DNA of 64,000 bases from G039954875 sp047528275 (GTDB taxonomy: Bacteria > Bacteroidota > Bacteroidia > Flavobacteriales > Blattabacteriaceae), in NCBI GenBank assembly GCA_047528275.1, contig CP180023.1:1550001-1614000 (forward strand), in the 5' to 3' direction. Position numbers and translations under genes: made by a program. Of the stretch, positions 39,840 to 51,216 are shown in pieces (position 1 is the stretch's first letter; each line of letters opens with the position of its first letter). Below the pieces are notes generated by a model. The model was not told the origin of the DNA, did not search any database, and worked only from the letters and a program-made list of their open reading frames with translations.

Positions 39840-41780
39840 GTATCTCGATTACTTTCCCTGTTAAATAAACCCATGTTTCCGAGAAAAGACGTTTGTACTT
39901 GTTTAAAAAACGTTGTTTTTCGCATGATAATACCTTTTTCTCACCCAAACATAGTCAAAATCTTCCCACGAGATACCACCCTTCAATCCTCAAAAGGATC
40001 CGCTATCAATAACTTAAAAGAACCCGTTTTGATAATATTTTCCGTCTTCAAATACGCTGCAGTAGACCGCGGCTCATCCAAAGGGAAACAATTCACTTGA
40101 AAAATATGCATACCTACCACATAAGGCGACACGATCTAACATTTCAAGGCCCCTTCCTTTGACAAATTTTACAAATAAAGATCCTAGAGTATTCCGCACC
40201 TCTTCAACCCCAGCAGCGCATCGAAACCTTGAGAAATTACTACCTCCCTTCGGTCCCATTTCTCATACACATCCCAGACATAAAGAAATGAAATCAGGAA
40301 AAAAACCGACAAGGCCCATGCTCCACGCCTACCCTTCAAGAAATTCCTAAAAAAGCCAATGCACACATACATCAAGACTATCATAAAAAGTGTGATGAAG
40401 ATCTTATTCCAAGGTTCCCATTGTCAAAAAGTAAGTTTTCACAACCACTGAAGATCTATAAAGCAGATAGACCCAAAGCTACCAAGAGAAGGATCAATAT
40501 CTCCCAACTCAAGAACAAAAATATTAAAGGAATCAACACCATACTACTGAATAAAAACAACATCTGAAAATAATAAATAATACAAGGAAACTGGAATCGT
40601 GCCCAAGTGAGCAGACCGAGAGAATAATCTCAAAAAACCTTTTTTGAGAGGATCCAATACCGAAACACCCCATACAGATAACCGACGAAAAACACCACGA
40701 GATAATTCAATTGAAATCCCACATCAAACAAATAATTCAGACCAATGAGTAATAAAATAAAGGAAAACAACACCAAAGTATGATACAGATCAAGCCTTCT
40801 TCGAATCAATACAAAAGATAATAAATACTGAGCATCAACGAAATCCGAGACACCGAAATGCTAAAATCTAAAAAAAACAAAACACCAGATCGCTGATAAA
40901 GTACACACGATCTATCAAGCTATACCATAAGACAACCAAACAAGTGGATAAAACAAGAGACACACCATAGAAAAAACCAAACCCACATGCAGACCCTATA
41001 TCAACAAGAAATGTATCGCCACAGAACCAGTATATTGCGTCCGTAGATTCACACATCCATTTCCGTACGATCCCCCAATAACAATACACGAAAAATGGCC
41101 AACCATCGCTAAGCAAAACTAGTTCTACACAATCCACTGATCACACAGTACTTAAACACATCGATACGTTGAAAAATACTCCATTACTTATCCAATTAAG
41201 ACCCACCGATACTCCTCAAAAAAGAGTTGATGATAGACCCGTTTGTGAACGAGATATTTCCGATAATTAAATTGGAAAGAATTTACACGAACCGACGGAA
41301 CAGTTAATTTCGCTTCGACCCAGAGCCATGTTCCAGCAATCTATTGATCCGTATTTGGACCTCTCCTCACATGCAATGAGACCAAACCACTGGTAGACAC
41401 AAACACACTGTCAACAGATACCAACTTGACCTCCTCTGTATAACGAAAATATTTTGCGGTAACCTTTTCTAGTGAAACCACCCTCAAACGGATAATCCTA
41501 CAGCGATCATCCGATATGACATGACGAGAATAATGATCTAATGGAACCCCATTCTACCATGTAAAACGAAGTGCCAGCAAACATAGAAAAGCATCCTCCA
41601 AAAAAAAATACAGTAAACAACCACATGATATACTGCAGAAAAAAGGTAATAGTTACAAAAGTTATTAAGACAAACCCCAACTGTGCTCTTTCTATTGGAA
41701 AAATATCTACCACCCAAATATCCAAAGCAAAAACCACAGCTAAATATGCCATGTAAAGGTCGCACATCTACTCAAGCTAT
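39840..41780 (-). pseudogene. comEC: ComEC/Rec2 DNA-uptake channel pseudogene
   Basis: ComEC forms the inner-membrane channel for single-stranded DNA during natural transformation. The minus strand after lpxB reads hydrophobic pieces in shifting frames. MAYLAVVFALDIWVVDIF lies at the N-terminus, and GSVAIHFLL-GLHVGLVFFMV (the family's HLLAISGLHVG motif) near 41000-40960. A transmembrane stretch at 40960-40600 follows, then AWALSVFFLISFLYVWDVYE and KWDRREVVISQGFDALLGLK at 40290-40190. Stops are frequent. The placement directly downstream of lpxB is common in Bacteroidota and supports the call. It is not functional, so uptake of environmental DNA by this route has been lost. Confidence 0.65.
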
Positions 41781-41784
41781 GAAA

Positions 41785-42900
41785 TTAAAATGATTTCAAA
41801 GCAGTCATCATCCTCTGAGCAGTTCGTTGCGAAGCGCCCGGGCCACCCAATCGTTCCCTCAAACCTCGATAATCAGACAACAGTAATGCTCTATGCTCTG
41901 AATCCAAGATCTTCAAAAGTGCCCTCTCCAAATTTTTTAAAGTAAATGCCTTTTGTATCAATTCTTCGACCACCTCCCGATCCATGATCAAGTTTACCAA
42001 CGAGATGAATCGAATGTGACGTACCAAATACCTAGCTATCTCATAAGATATCCAACTCCCCTTATAACATACCACCTGTGGTACCTCAAAAAGTGCTGTT
42101 TCTAAAGTAGCCGTACCAGAAGTGACCAAAGCTGCATGCGAACATGCCAGCAAATCATACGTCTGATCCTTCACCCAACAGACCTCTTCCCCGACCAAAG
42201 CCTCATAATACGACCGAGGCTGAGACGACACTCCTGCCACGACAAACTGATACGCTGGAAAAGCCTTCCGAATCGACCACATCAATGGGAACATGTACGA
42301 AATTTCTACCCTCCTACTACCAGGCAAAAGTGCAATGATCGGCCTCCCATCCAATCGATGCTTTCGAATAAAATCCTTCTGAGACATCGTCACCCTCGTA
42401 TGGATGGCATCCAAAATCGGATGTCCTACAAACTCTACATCCACCCCGTACCTCTTGTAAAAATCCTTTTCAAATGGCAAGATAACAAACATCTTATTTA
42501 CCGTCTTCTCAATCCGATAAATCCGCGAACGTTTCCAAGCCCATACTTTAGGGGAAATGCAATAAAATACATTAATACCCAATTTATTGACAAAATCAGC
42601 AACCCGAAGATTGAAACCAGGATAGTCGATGAGGATGACCGCATCAGGCCGATAGGCACGGATATCTTCCTTACAGAGACGGATGTTTCTCAATATCGTA
42701 GGTAAACGTTTCAACACCTCCCAAAAACCCATAAAATCTAGATCTCTATAATCCTTGACAAGTACGCCACCCTCAGCCTCCATCAATGCACCACCCCAAT
42801 AGCGAAAATGAGCAGAAACGTCCTCACACTTGAGTGCTTTCATCAAGTTGGACCCATGTAGATCACCCGAGGCCTCTCCTGCGATAATGTAATATTTCAT
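41785..42900 (-). CDS. lpxB: Lipid-A-disaccharide synthase
   Basis: A 371-residue glycosyltransferase that joins UDP-diacylglucosamine to lipid X, making the lipid A disaccharide. It has MKYYIIAGEASGDLHGSNLM at the N-terminus, DYPGFNLRVADFVNKLGINV (the DYP-x-FN motif), YCISPKVWAWKRSRIYRI, FVGHPILDAI and SGTATLETALFEVP. Length is normal. Its ATG is one base away from a divergent control region of 35 bases shared with the DUF2480 gene. A TAGCTTTG octamer sits within an inverted repeat 8-15 bases upstream of the start. It is intact and in operon order with the dead comEC. Together with lptB it shows that LPS synthesis is retained. Confidence 0.95.
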   Translation of the reverse strand: MKYYIIAGEASGDLHGSNLMKALKCEDVSAHFRYWGGALMEAEGGVLVKDYRDLDFMGFWEVLKRLPTILRNIRLCKEDIRAYRPDAVILIDYPGFNLRVADFVNKLGINVFYCISPKVWAWKRSRIYRIEKTVNKMFVILPFEKDFYKRYGVDVEFVGHPILDAIHTRVTMSQKDFIRKHRLDGRPIIALLPGSRRVEISYMFPLMWSIRKAFPAYQFVVAGVSSQPRSYYEALVGEEVCWVKDQTYDLLACSHAALVTSGTATLETALFEVPQVVCYKGSWISYEIARYLVRHIRFISLVNLIMDREVVEELIQKAFTLKNLERALLKILDSEHRALLLSDYRGLRERLGGPGASQRTAQRMMTALKSF

Positions 42901-42907
42901 AGCTTAG

Positions 42908-42915
42908 CAAAGCTA
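42908..42915 (-). promoter_or_regulatory. Candidate -7 element for lpxB inside an inverted repeat
   Basis: The minus strand reads TAGCTTTG, a TANNTTTG match, lying only 7-8 bases from the lpxB ATG at 42900. It falls inside TTAGCAAAGCTAA (42905-42917), a perfect five-base inverted repeat with a three-base centre. If used, the mRNA would start at or next to the ATG. Confidence 0.4.
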
Positions 42916-42935
42916 AAACTTTAGGTCAGCATCTC

Positions 42936-43448
42936 ATGTCTGAAATCATCAATAAAGTAGCACAAAGCGGACTGGTCAATCTAGATCTTGAGCAATGGTA
43001 CCCAAAAGGCGAACAATTGCTTCTAGACATCAAAGATTGGCTCCATGAAGGCATGATACTTTGTGAAAAAGACTTTCGACAAAAGCTCAAGCAACATGAT
43101 TGGACCCAATATTCAGGAAAATTCGTCGCACTCACCTGCTCATCAGGGGCCATCCTTCCAAAGTGGACCTATCCCCTACTGACCATCCAACTACAACCCT
43201 ACGCACAAAAGGTAGTTTACGGAACCTTGCATGACTTGGAAAACACGCTTTATCAAGAGATCATCGAGCAATTGGATGTCTCTAATCTGCAAGGCCAACG
43301 CATCGTCATCAGAGGATGTAGTAAATATTCCATACCGGAAAATGCTTACGTACTCTTGATCCAAAAACTTCAGCCCATCGCCCAATCCCTGATGTATGGC
43401 GAAGCCTGTAGTACCGTACACCTCTACAAACGAAAGCCAGTCAAATAA
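42936..43448 (+). CDS. DUF2480 family protein
   Basis: A 170-residue cytoplasmic protein of the DUF2480 family, found essentially in Bacteroidota. It begins SEIINKVAQSGLVNLDLEQW and contains YPKGEQLLLDIKDWLHEGMI, LCEKDFRQKLKQHDWTQYSG and LMYGEACSTVHLYKRK, the last matching the family's conserved C-terminus. Relatives are sometimes found near Fe-S assembly genes, but the function is not known. It is complete and divergent from lpxB with a 35-base gap. A hairpin just after the stop may end the transcript. Confidence 0.85.
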   Translation: MSEIINKVAQSGLVNLDLEQWYPKGEQLLLDIKDWLHEGMILCEKDFRQKLKQHDWTQYSGKFVALTCSSGAILPKWTYPLLTIQLQPYAQKVVYGTLHDLENTLYQEIIEQLDVSNLQGQRIVIRGCSKYSIPENAYVLLIQKLQPIAQSLMYGEACSTVHLYKRKPVK

Positions 43449-43452
43449 TAAA

Positions 43453-43485
43453 GAAAAAGATCGCCTTCTACCAAGCGACCTTTTC
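43453..43485 (+). terminator. Probable Rho-independent terminator after the DUF2480 gene
   Basis: AAAAAGATCGC at 43453-43463 pairs with GCGACCTTTT at 43475-43484 with one mismatch, leaving a loop of about ten bases and a short T run. It begins a few bases after the stop codon. Confidence 0.55.
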
Positions 43486-43499
43486 GTACCGAAATACAA

Positions 43500-45073
43500 G
43501 AAAAATAATTATAGCCACCAAAAATTGGCCTCCATCTTTTCCCATGCAGAAAGTTTATTTACAATTTCATTATAACCTTTTTCGTTCAAAGCTAACTCAT
43601 TGTTCGGATAGGTAAGTCTTGAAGGGAAATTCTTAAGATATGTTACCTTAAGTTAAAAAATCGTATATTTTACCCAAATCAGGCATTTTGATTTGCTTGC
43701 CAGGTAGACCGAATTTTTTAGATATTTAATTTTTCGATATTCAGCCCAAGACTCATAGGGTTGGATATAGAGGGTAATATATTTTTGATTCATTACATCC
43801 TCTTGATTACCTAGAGGGGTTTTTCCTAGATATTCCATGATTTTATCTTGAGGTACCCCAATTGGTTCATAGAGAAGCCCTTATACCTTCTTCTTTGTAT
43901 GCTCCATCATCCCCAACCATCATTCTTAGCTAGAATAAACTGTACTTCTGCATAGATCATGAGATATTCTATGGTATTTGGTTTGAGCCTTTCGTAAATC
44001 GGAAAGAAAAAGAGAGCCCATTCGGATTCATCACGTTTGCCACGTCACTTATACCGTAAATCAAACACTGGTAATCATCTTTCAATCCGTCCTTGTAATC
44101 TCTAGTCTTGACTTTAGCTGTGCTCTCCACAGTTTTGGGGCAGCATATCGAAAGAAACGCGGATCTATAATGCCTAGAAAAGGATTCATCTCTTCATCGC
44201 CTTTAAGAAAATCAATAAATGTATAAGAAATTGCATAGTCCGTACAATTGTCCAGAAATTAATTCCTATACATAGGAGTAGCATTTCTATCGTTGTTTTC
44301 ATACGTCACACCTGCATTACCTACATTGGAGATAAAAACCTCTTTACTCACAGGATTTCTTATCTCTTGAATAGCCATTTGATCTTTTTTTAAAATCCTA
44401 TTAGCAATACGCAGTCGAAAAGAATTGATAAACTTTCTCCACTTTGTAATATCTCCATTATAAATACGATCACCACTAAGGAGAATTTTTCATAAAGTTT
44501 TTCCAAACTATTTTAAGCTTTCTTCAACCCCTTCAAAAGGTATTTATAAATCTTTTCTTAAGTAATATATTTATTTGATAAATTATTATTTACAAAACAT
44601 TGTAAATCATAATATTTACTCATATAATAATAGTATGGAATATATCCCTAAGTGCCTATCGTGATATGAAAAAGATAACAAAGCATGATGCGGATCACAA
44701 TGATCTATCCATCATTATATCCATAATCTACTATCTTTTTTTTGGTTTTAGGATCTGTATTCAGATCAATGATATCCTTAAGCTGGTTAGCTGTTGTATA
44801 CATGTTGTTTCAATTCAGTCTATTACTTACCTACCGAAACAGATATAGACTTTCAGTAGTATATGAAGTCGGCACACAATATTCTCCCAAGAGAGAGACA
44901 TCCTATATCCAGGAAATTGAGATTACGTGTATAATTCATAGAGCTTTTCACTGCAAAGTTGAACAGCTTAGTCCGGTATACCTAATATAGGTTTATTGGG
45001 ATTGGTTTTATCTAAATCATTTATATATGCCCAAAAACTGATAAAAACTAATATATATAGTTTTTTTTCATAA
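43500..45073 (-). pseudogene. SusD/RagB-family outer-membrane lipoprotein pseudogene
   Basis: SusD proteins are lipoprotein lids of SusC channels and bind sugars at the cell surface. The minus strand opens near 45073 with MKKNYIY and KTNPNKPILGIPD-like text (the usual N-P-N segment). Well-kept pieces follow at 44530-44280: LEKLYEKILLSGDRIYNGDI with TKWRKFINSFRLRIANRILK, the standard SusD TPR region. Then come VSKEVFISNVGNAGVTYENN and ISYTFIDFLKGDEEMNPFLG, and YLMIYAEVQFILAKNDGWG-like text at about 43980-43920. Stops and frameshifts recur. It lies directly downstream of the dead susC, so the whole uptake pair is lost. Confidence 0.82.
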
Positions 45074-45179
45074 TCTATACTTTTTTTTAAAAAAAATCAC
45101 CTGGATGTTGAACCCATAAGTCCCTCACCGAAAGAATACTACCACATTCTATCCCCTACATATTACCTCCACTACTACT

Positions 45180-48100
45180 GAAGACAGACTCAGGGTTTAT
45201 CGCCTCTGTAGGCGAGTTGCCAAGTGAAAATATTCCTCCCATAGATAGAGAAACGTATAAATTTGAACAAAAGGTTTTCGATTTTAGGCCTAAAGGTATA
45301 CCCTACACTGAGCTTTTGCAATTTGACATAATTGGCATCAAACACGTTTTGTGCTTCTACAGAAAAATTAAAATCTTTTATATAATCATAATCTGATACA
45401 ACTTGTTTATATTGCGAATAACTCCCTATCTTTATTTTGAACAACTTCTGGTAGAATGATCCCATTCTCAGGAATTCTAATGACTACAGTTTCTTCCAAA
45501 ATACCTAAGTACATCCCAAATATATGTATACTGGAAAAATATTTCCCTCCTTTTTAGAGATCAATCAAAAAGCTGAGATCGAAATTTTTATAAACGGAAA
45601 TATTTTTGATGCCCAGATTGTAGTCAGTAAAAATATTGCCCAAAGATTTGACCCTATAAGCAATGTATAGATAATTAACAACAAATACTTTATTTTTTGA
45701 TATACATATATATGATATAAAAGATAGTACGTAATTATATAGAATTCACGGTAAATTTAAAAGTTGCACTGAATATTTATATATATATAGTCTTTCCATC
45801 CATCAATCTCTCTATTTTATTAATATTTTTGGCAAAGTTGAGTCTAAATTCCTAACAAAAGTATTTGGTCTTTATCGGAACAATCCTAAGAACAAGTTCG
45901 ATACTCTTATTAGAAATATACATACATTAAATACTTGGGGAGTATATCCTGTATATATTGAGATATTTATTTCAATAATTTTATTATTTATCAGATTATT
46001 ATGGTAAATGAAATATAACGTAAAACCATTTTGAAAGAAACTGATTTCTATACCGATCTCTCGGGTGATTTGATTCTCAAGTATGAGATTGGGATTGGAA
46101 TGTTCAAGAGGATTAGCTGAAAGACCTGTATTACCAAAAGATCCTTCAAATCATTCTCGTTCTTTCTGAATCTTTATGATTGTATACATCTCTACCAGAC
46201 TAGTTCGGTATCATTACCTATACAAGCCCAGACCAATCTAAGCTTACCATAGTTCAATAAATTAATATTTAAAGATTTGGATGAAATCCATCTCAACGTA
46301 GCTGAGGGGTAGAAATAAGAATTCTTTTACCTGGGTCAGGGTAGAAAACCAATCGTTGTGCCCTATAATTTCTAAAAAAAAAATCATATTTTTATAACCG
46401 ATGGAATCCATCCCATTATATACTATTGAACCATTTGTCCGTGTTTACATTTTCACTATCAGTGGGTTGTAAAGAGTTTTGAATGTTCCATAGACCGGGG
46501 ATCATTAAACCACCATTAGACTTCACCATAAGCTTATTAAATTTTTAATCCCATTTATTCAATTCGATGAAAGAATTCAAACTAAAATCATGGCTGAGTT
46601 TGGTCGTGTAATTCAACATCAATTCATAATTGAAATCTTTCATTTTTCTCCTAAACTCCTTATAATAAGTCTGATCCTGAGACCCTATAACAATTTTCTC
46701 TCTCACAGTAAAACCATAAAAATCTCCTTTTATCTTTCTGCTCAGAGATAATCCTTTCATAATTCGGTAAGTTAAACCGACAAAACTAAAAAATCTATTA
46801 CGATAGTCATTAGAATAGTTTTCATAGCAACTCCAATAAAGGTTGTCTGTGTATACAAGAGTCGGATCCTTCCCCGAATTTCTATTCCAAGGACGTTAAA
46901 GTATACGTTGGAATTGCTCTGTATCAGGAGGAAGTTTATATTTCCTAATCCTTTGAAAATCGAGTTGTCTTTGATTCCACTGAAAAAGTCAAGACCATGG
47001 TATTATGATCTACTTCAGGCTAATCAAATCCCTAGCTATAAGGATAGTTCAAACTCCTTTCAAATTTCAATTTTTCACTCAGATGGTAAAGGGTCTGATA
47101 GCTATGTTCTTATTACTCAAATAACCATTGGGTAAGACCCTCTCTTGCCTCAAATTGTTCAACAAAGACCGTATATCTGAATTTTGAAAGGACTTCGAAA
47201 AGGAAAATCTATTATGATAAGCTAGATCGATCTGAAAAAAAATGTCCACATCATTTTTGTGAGTTACTCATGGACGGGACTCATATAGTCTTTCAAAAAT
47301 TCACAATCAAAAACGTCTCATTACAAAATTTTTACATTAGGATCAAACTTAGATCTTCCAGCTATCGTCTGTACTGAAGTCAGGAACCAAATACTGATTA
47401 CTATATTTATCAGTGAATAATAATAATTTATTTATACTTTTCTCTTTAATATCCGTAGTCTTAGAGAAAGGTTTCCCCCACTATAGATCCGTTGCAACCG
47501 GGGTAAGTCGTATACTTAATCAAAGGACAGCCCGATATTGAGTTGTATAAAGATTTTACTTTTTTGACTTTTTTCGTCGTGATGACGATAGCTCCGTTCA
47601 ATGTTCTCGAACTGTAGAGAGCCGAGACAGTACCACCCTTTAAAACTGAGACACTCTCAATATTATCTGAATTGATATCGGTACCCATATTCCCGTAGTC
47701 AATTCCTGCTAGACCTTTCTAAATACCATAGGTTGTGTATATTGGTATTATCTAGAGGGATGCTATCGACGACGATCAAGGGACGATTCTCTCCTAATAT
47801 GAAATTGATCCCACAGATCAAGATACAGGTAGAGCTCCGAGATTTCCACTAAAAATAGAGACAAATATCCCAGAAGCCTTCCTAGACAGAACGCTCAAGG
47901 AATTGATCGGTCGGAATTTGGTCAAATATTCGCTCTTGACCTCTTATACCAAATAGCCCAAAGCATTTTTCTTACGTTTTACTCCTAAGGCTTCAATGAT
48001 GACCACCTCTTTCAATTCTTTCTGGAATTGAATGCGAAGGCTAACGTCATAAATAGTTTTTTCGCCGATAGAAATGATTTTTTTTAAAATCCCAGGATTT

Positions 48101-48313
48101 CGAATAGAAGCCTTTACCCCTCCTTGGTTTACAACATATATTTACTATCAATATCCGTATAACTTTACCTATCAGCACTCTCCATGCTTACAAACTCGTC
48201 TTGTATGAACCTTGTCCAGAATTATCGGTCACCATCGAGCAGTCACCATCCTCCTCTTAAGTAGGAGATAACCACCCCATGCATAAGAGTAGGATAGTAA
48301 TTACTAATACCAT
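45180..48313 (-). pseudogene. SusC/RagA-family TonB-linked outer-membrane protein pseudogene
   Basis: SusC-type channels import glycans or other large nutrients. From an ATG at 48313 the minus strand gives a signal-peptide-like MVLVITILLLCMGWLS. A carboxypeptidase-like segment with KELKEVVIIEALGVKRKKNA leads into the plug (about 48060-47980). The plug continues with NMGTDINSDNIESVSVLKGG and SALYSSRTLNGAIVITTKK (47690-47580). Scattered barrel pieces follow, then the C-terminal signature VFDANYVKLQKLSVGYTF with FSIYGRNIFTW (45340-45220). The 3.1-kb length is that of a full gene. Interruptions are numerous. It may have been the outer-membrane partner of the inositol cluster to its right; that link is inference from position. 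Confidence 0.85.
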
Positions 48314-48435
48314 TTTTTATACATATTTTAAATAATAAATTTCTAATCTAGAACTAGAAAACACGGTAGAAAATGAGAGTTTAAATTTTTAATAAATTCT
48401 ATTTTAATATATAAATAGATAATATAAAAAATATT

Positions 48436-49100
48436 ATGATTAAAAAATTCACCAAAAGTAGAAGTCTAATCAAAACTTATACTCACAAGTTGTGGGGATG
48501 TAGTTGTGATGAAGCTGATCGGGGATCTCCCGCCGGTCCTGTGGTAGCTGCAGGGGTTATTTTACCCAAAAGTTTGGATAACAAGAATCTGGACGATTCA
48601 AAAAAGTTATCTGCAAACCAAAGGACACAGCTCAGAAATATTATCAAAAAAGAGGCTTTAGACTATACTGTTGCCTTCGTGACAGTAAAGACCATCGACC
48701 AAATCAACATCTTACAATCCACCTTTCAATTTATGTACGTGTCCATCAGATAAGTGAAAAATAAACCTGAGCACATCCTGGTAGATGGCAATCGATTTAT
48801 CCCATACAAAGACCTATCTCACTTCTGCCACATCAAATGAGACAGTACTTTTATGAACATTGCTAGAGTCTCCATACTCGCCAAAACCTACCGAGACTAG
48901 TTTATGAAAAAAAACTGCATAAAGAATTCTTCCATTACCATTGTAATCAAAACAAAGGATATCCGACAAAACCCACTAACAAGGCCTGATCCAATACGGG
49001 CCTACCATACACCACAGAAGATCTTTTCACTTGTTTACTCAAGCAACAAAGCCAACTATTGAATAAAATCTCTTTCAATCCAAAGAAAACTTCCCAACTA
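48436..49100 (+). pseudogene. rnhB: Ribonuclease HII pseudogene
   Basis: RNase HII removes ribonucleotides from DNA. A 105-codon frame from 48436 reads HKLWGCSCDEADRGSPAGPV, where relatives have GVDEAGRGPLAGPV, so the catalytic DEAGRG has become DEADRG. VILPKSLDNKNLDDSKKLSA follows. After a stop at about 48752 come KPEHILVDGNRFIPYKD and FMNIARVSILAKTYRD, both still family-like, with stops between them. Later text is unreadable. The two catalytic acids of the start motif survive, but the frame is truncated to about half and later catalytic residues are separated by stops. It is divergent from susC. Confidence 0.8.
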
Positions 49101-49364
49101 CATTAAATAAAAAACCTGTTGCATGGACGCACATCATCTAATGTAAAAAATACACTGCCAAACTTCATCTCAACAAGCTACTTTAAATAAGCCAAAAACA
49201 ATTTTTAACTTAGCATTCAAAAAATAACTCATTGTAAACAGACATCAAAAAATATTTTAATCCACTTGAAAAACATAATATTTTTTAATAATTTTTGGGA
49301 GACTTATAACGTAAATAATACACTTATTATAACTTTTTATATCATTCTAACGACTTATAAAAAT

Positions 49365-50295
49365 TTACACCAAAAACTATACCAGAATTATTACGGGAAG
49401 TACGCTATAGCTGCTGTGGACATATTCAGTATGGAACAAGTCTTAGGCCTATTTAAAGCAGTAGAAAAAAAACCAATTCCCATTTATTGTACAAACTACA
49501 CCATTAGCACGCAACTATGCCTCGGCTGAGATGCTCATACAAATGGTTAAATTTATTGCAAGCATTCATCCAATAAAAGGTATATGTAGTGCATCTAGAC
49601 CATGGGAATAAAAAATATGCCATAGCCACTATCAAATCAGGTGAATACATTCCAATCATGATCGATGCTTTTCAGGACCCCCATCGCTCGAGATATCCAA
49701 CATTCCAAAACCATCGTAAATCAGGTACATCAAAAAAACATCTCAGTAGAAGACGAATTAAGTATATTAAGCGGGGTAGAAAAGGATATGAAAATAAACG
49801 AAACCCAAGCCATCTACACCCGTCCAGACGAGGCTGAACGATTTATCTCCGAAACAAGGAATGGTCTGTCCGTAGCAGTAGATACCAGTCATGGCACTTA
49901 CAAATTATCTGGTGGAAAATGATTATAATTCAATATTTTAAATAAAATTCAAGCCAGAATTCCCCAATTTTTTCTAGTTCTACACGATGCCTTCCGAAGT
50001 CATGCCCGAACAGATCGCCACGATCAACCGTTATGGTGGAAAACTCAAGACCAACGCCTGAGGCGTCATTACAGAAGAAATCCAAATAGCCATCCCCTAT
50101 GGCGTGAGCAAGATTAATATTGCTACTGAACTCAGACTTCTCTGGACGGCTGTACACCATGAATTCTTTTATGAAAAATCAGAACTTTTCAACTCAATCA
50201 TCCCAGGAAAGACTTATATCAAAGCCATCGAAAACTTTCTAACTACCAAATTCAAAATCCTAGGATCCATAAGGAAAAATTTAGAGTTTTTATGA
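49365..50295 (+). pseudogene. Class II fructose-bisphosphate-type aldolase pseudogene (IolJ-like by context)
   Basis: Plus-strand pieces read KYAIAAVDIFSMEQVLGLFK and AVEKKPIPIYCTNYT (49400-49510). After shifts come HLDHGNKKYAIATIKSGEYI (the zinc-site H-x-DH; 49590-49640) and KNISVEDELSILSGVEKDMK with NETQAIYTRPDEAERFISET (49735-49860). SVAVDTSHGTYKLSGGK and FLVLHDAFRSHA follow, then IPYGVSKINIATELRLLWTA (50093-50150) and KAIENFLTTKFKILGSIRK. This is the standard order of class II aldolases. Its place at the head of the iol genes suggests 5-dehydro-2-deoxyphosphogluconate aldolase (IolJ); a glycolytic FBA is the alternative. At least four interruptions are present. Confidence 0.75.
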
Positions 50296-50317
50296 AACAT
50301 ATTAGAACGACTTTTCT

Positions 50318-51192
50318 ATGATGAAATTAGCTATCTCATCGATCAACTGGACCAATGATGACCTACCAAAACTCAGCGGACATATCCCCCTTGAACAAAG
50401 CATTAAAAAAATGACCTTAAGCCGCTACGCTGGCTGTGAGGTGGGAAACAAATTCCCACGAGACCACGAACTGTTAAAAAATCCTTATCAAAAAAATTTA
50501 CAGATATGCAACCAATGGTTCAGCTTTAAATTCAAATCAAAATCCAAAGAAGTTATCGAAAAAAATCGTTAACATTCAGACTTTCTCAAAAAGATAGGAT
50601 CGTATATTATCGACGGATCAGAAGTAGGGGGAATTGCCATTCAAATAAAAGAATTGGTATACTTAAAAAAAGATCAACTTCAGAAACAAAAAAATGAAAC
50701 AAAATATCCAACGATTTTAACCAACTCGATCGCATTACACAAGAAGAAAAACTCACACTAGCCTATCATAACTATATAGGAACCGGTGTACAATCGATAG
50801 AAAAATCCTTGAATTGCTCACTGGAACAGATCCCAACTATATCTCCTTAAACTACGATACTGTGCATTTTCTATTTACAGGTGATCAACCTGGGATCGAA
50901 GTACTTAAAAAACCATCGACCGCATCACTCATATACACTTGAAAGACATACGGGCAGAAGTAGTAGTAGAAGTACGTAAAGAAAAATCAGCTTCCTCGAA
51001 ACAGTACACCAAAGCGTCTTCATCATACCAGGAGATGGTTGTATCGACTTCAAAGCCATTGTCAGTCTTTTAAAGACATACGGTTATAGCGGATGGTACG
51101 TCATCGAAGCCGAGCAAGATCCGGTCAAAGTTCATCCGATGATCTATACCCAAAAGGCATACAACTACATCAAAAACGAACTCCATTTATAA
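50318..51192 (+). pseudogene. iolE: Myo-inosose-2 dehydratase pseudogene
   Basis: IolE dehydrates scyllo-inosose in myo-inositol breakdown. From an ATG at 50318 the frame gives MMKLAISSINWTNDDLPKLS, matching the family's start WTNDDLPELG, then CEVGNKFPRD. After stops and frameshifts come GTGVQSIE (about 50780), a GTDPNYIS/NYDTVHFLFTGDQPG stretch (50825-50890) and THIHLKDIRAEVVVEVRKE (50930-50980). The end is FIIPGDGCIDFKAIVSLLKT and YSGWYVIEAEQDPVKVHP, stopping at 51190-51192. The order, spacing and total length of about 290 codons match the whole family, so this is a complete gene ruined by small lesions. Confidence 0.88.
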
Positions 51193-51216
51193 AGCCAATA
51201 TGAAAATATATTTATC

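Noticed and set aside
40074..40384. Short overlapping frames on both strands near 40.1-40.4 kb
   Set aside because: The minus-strand text AWALSVFFLISFLYVWDVYE belongs to the ComEC remnant; the plus-strand frames are its shadow.
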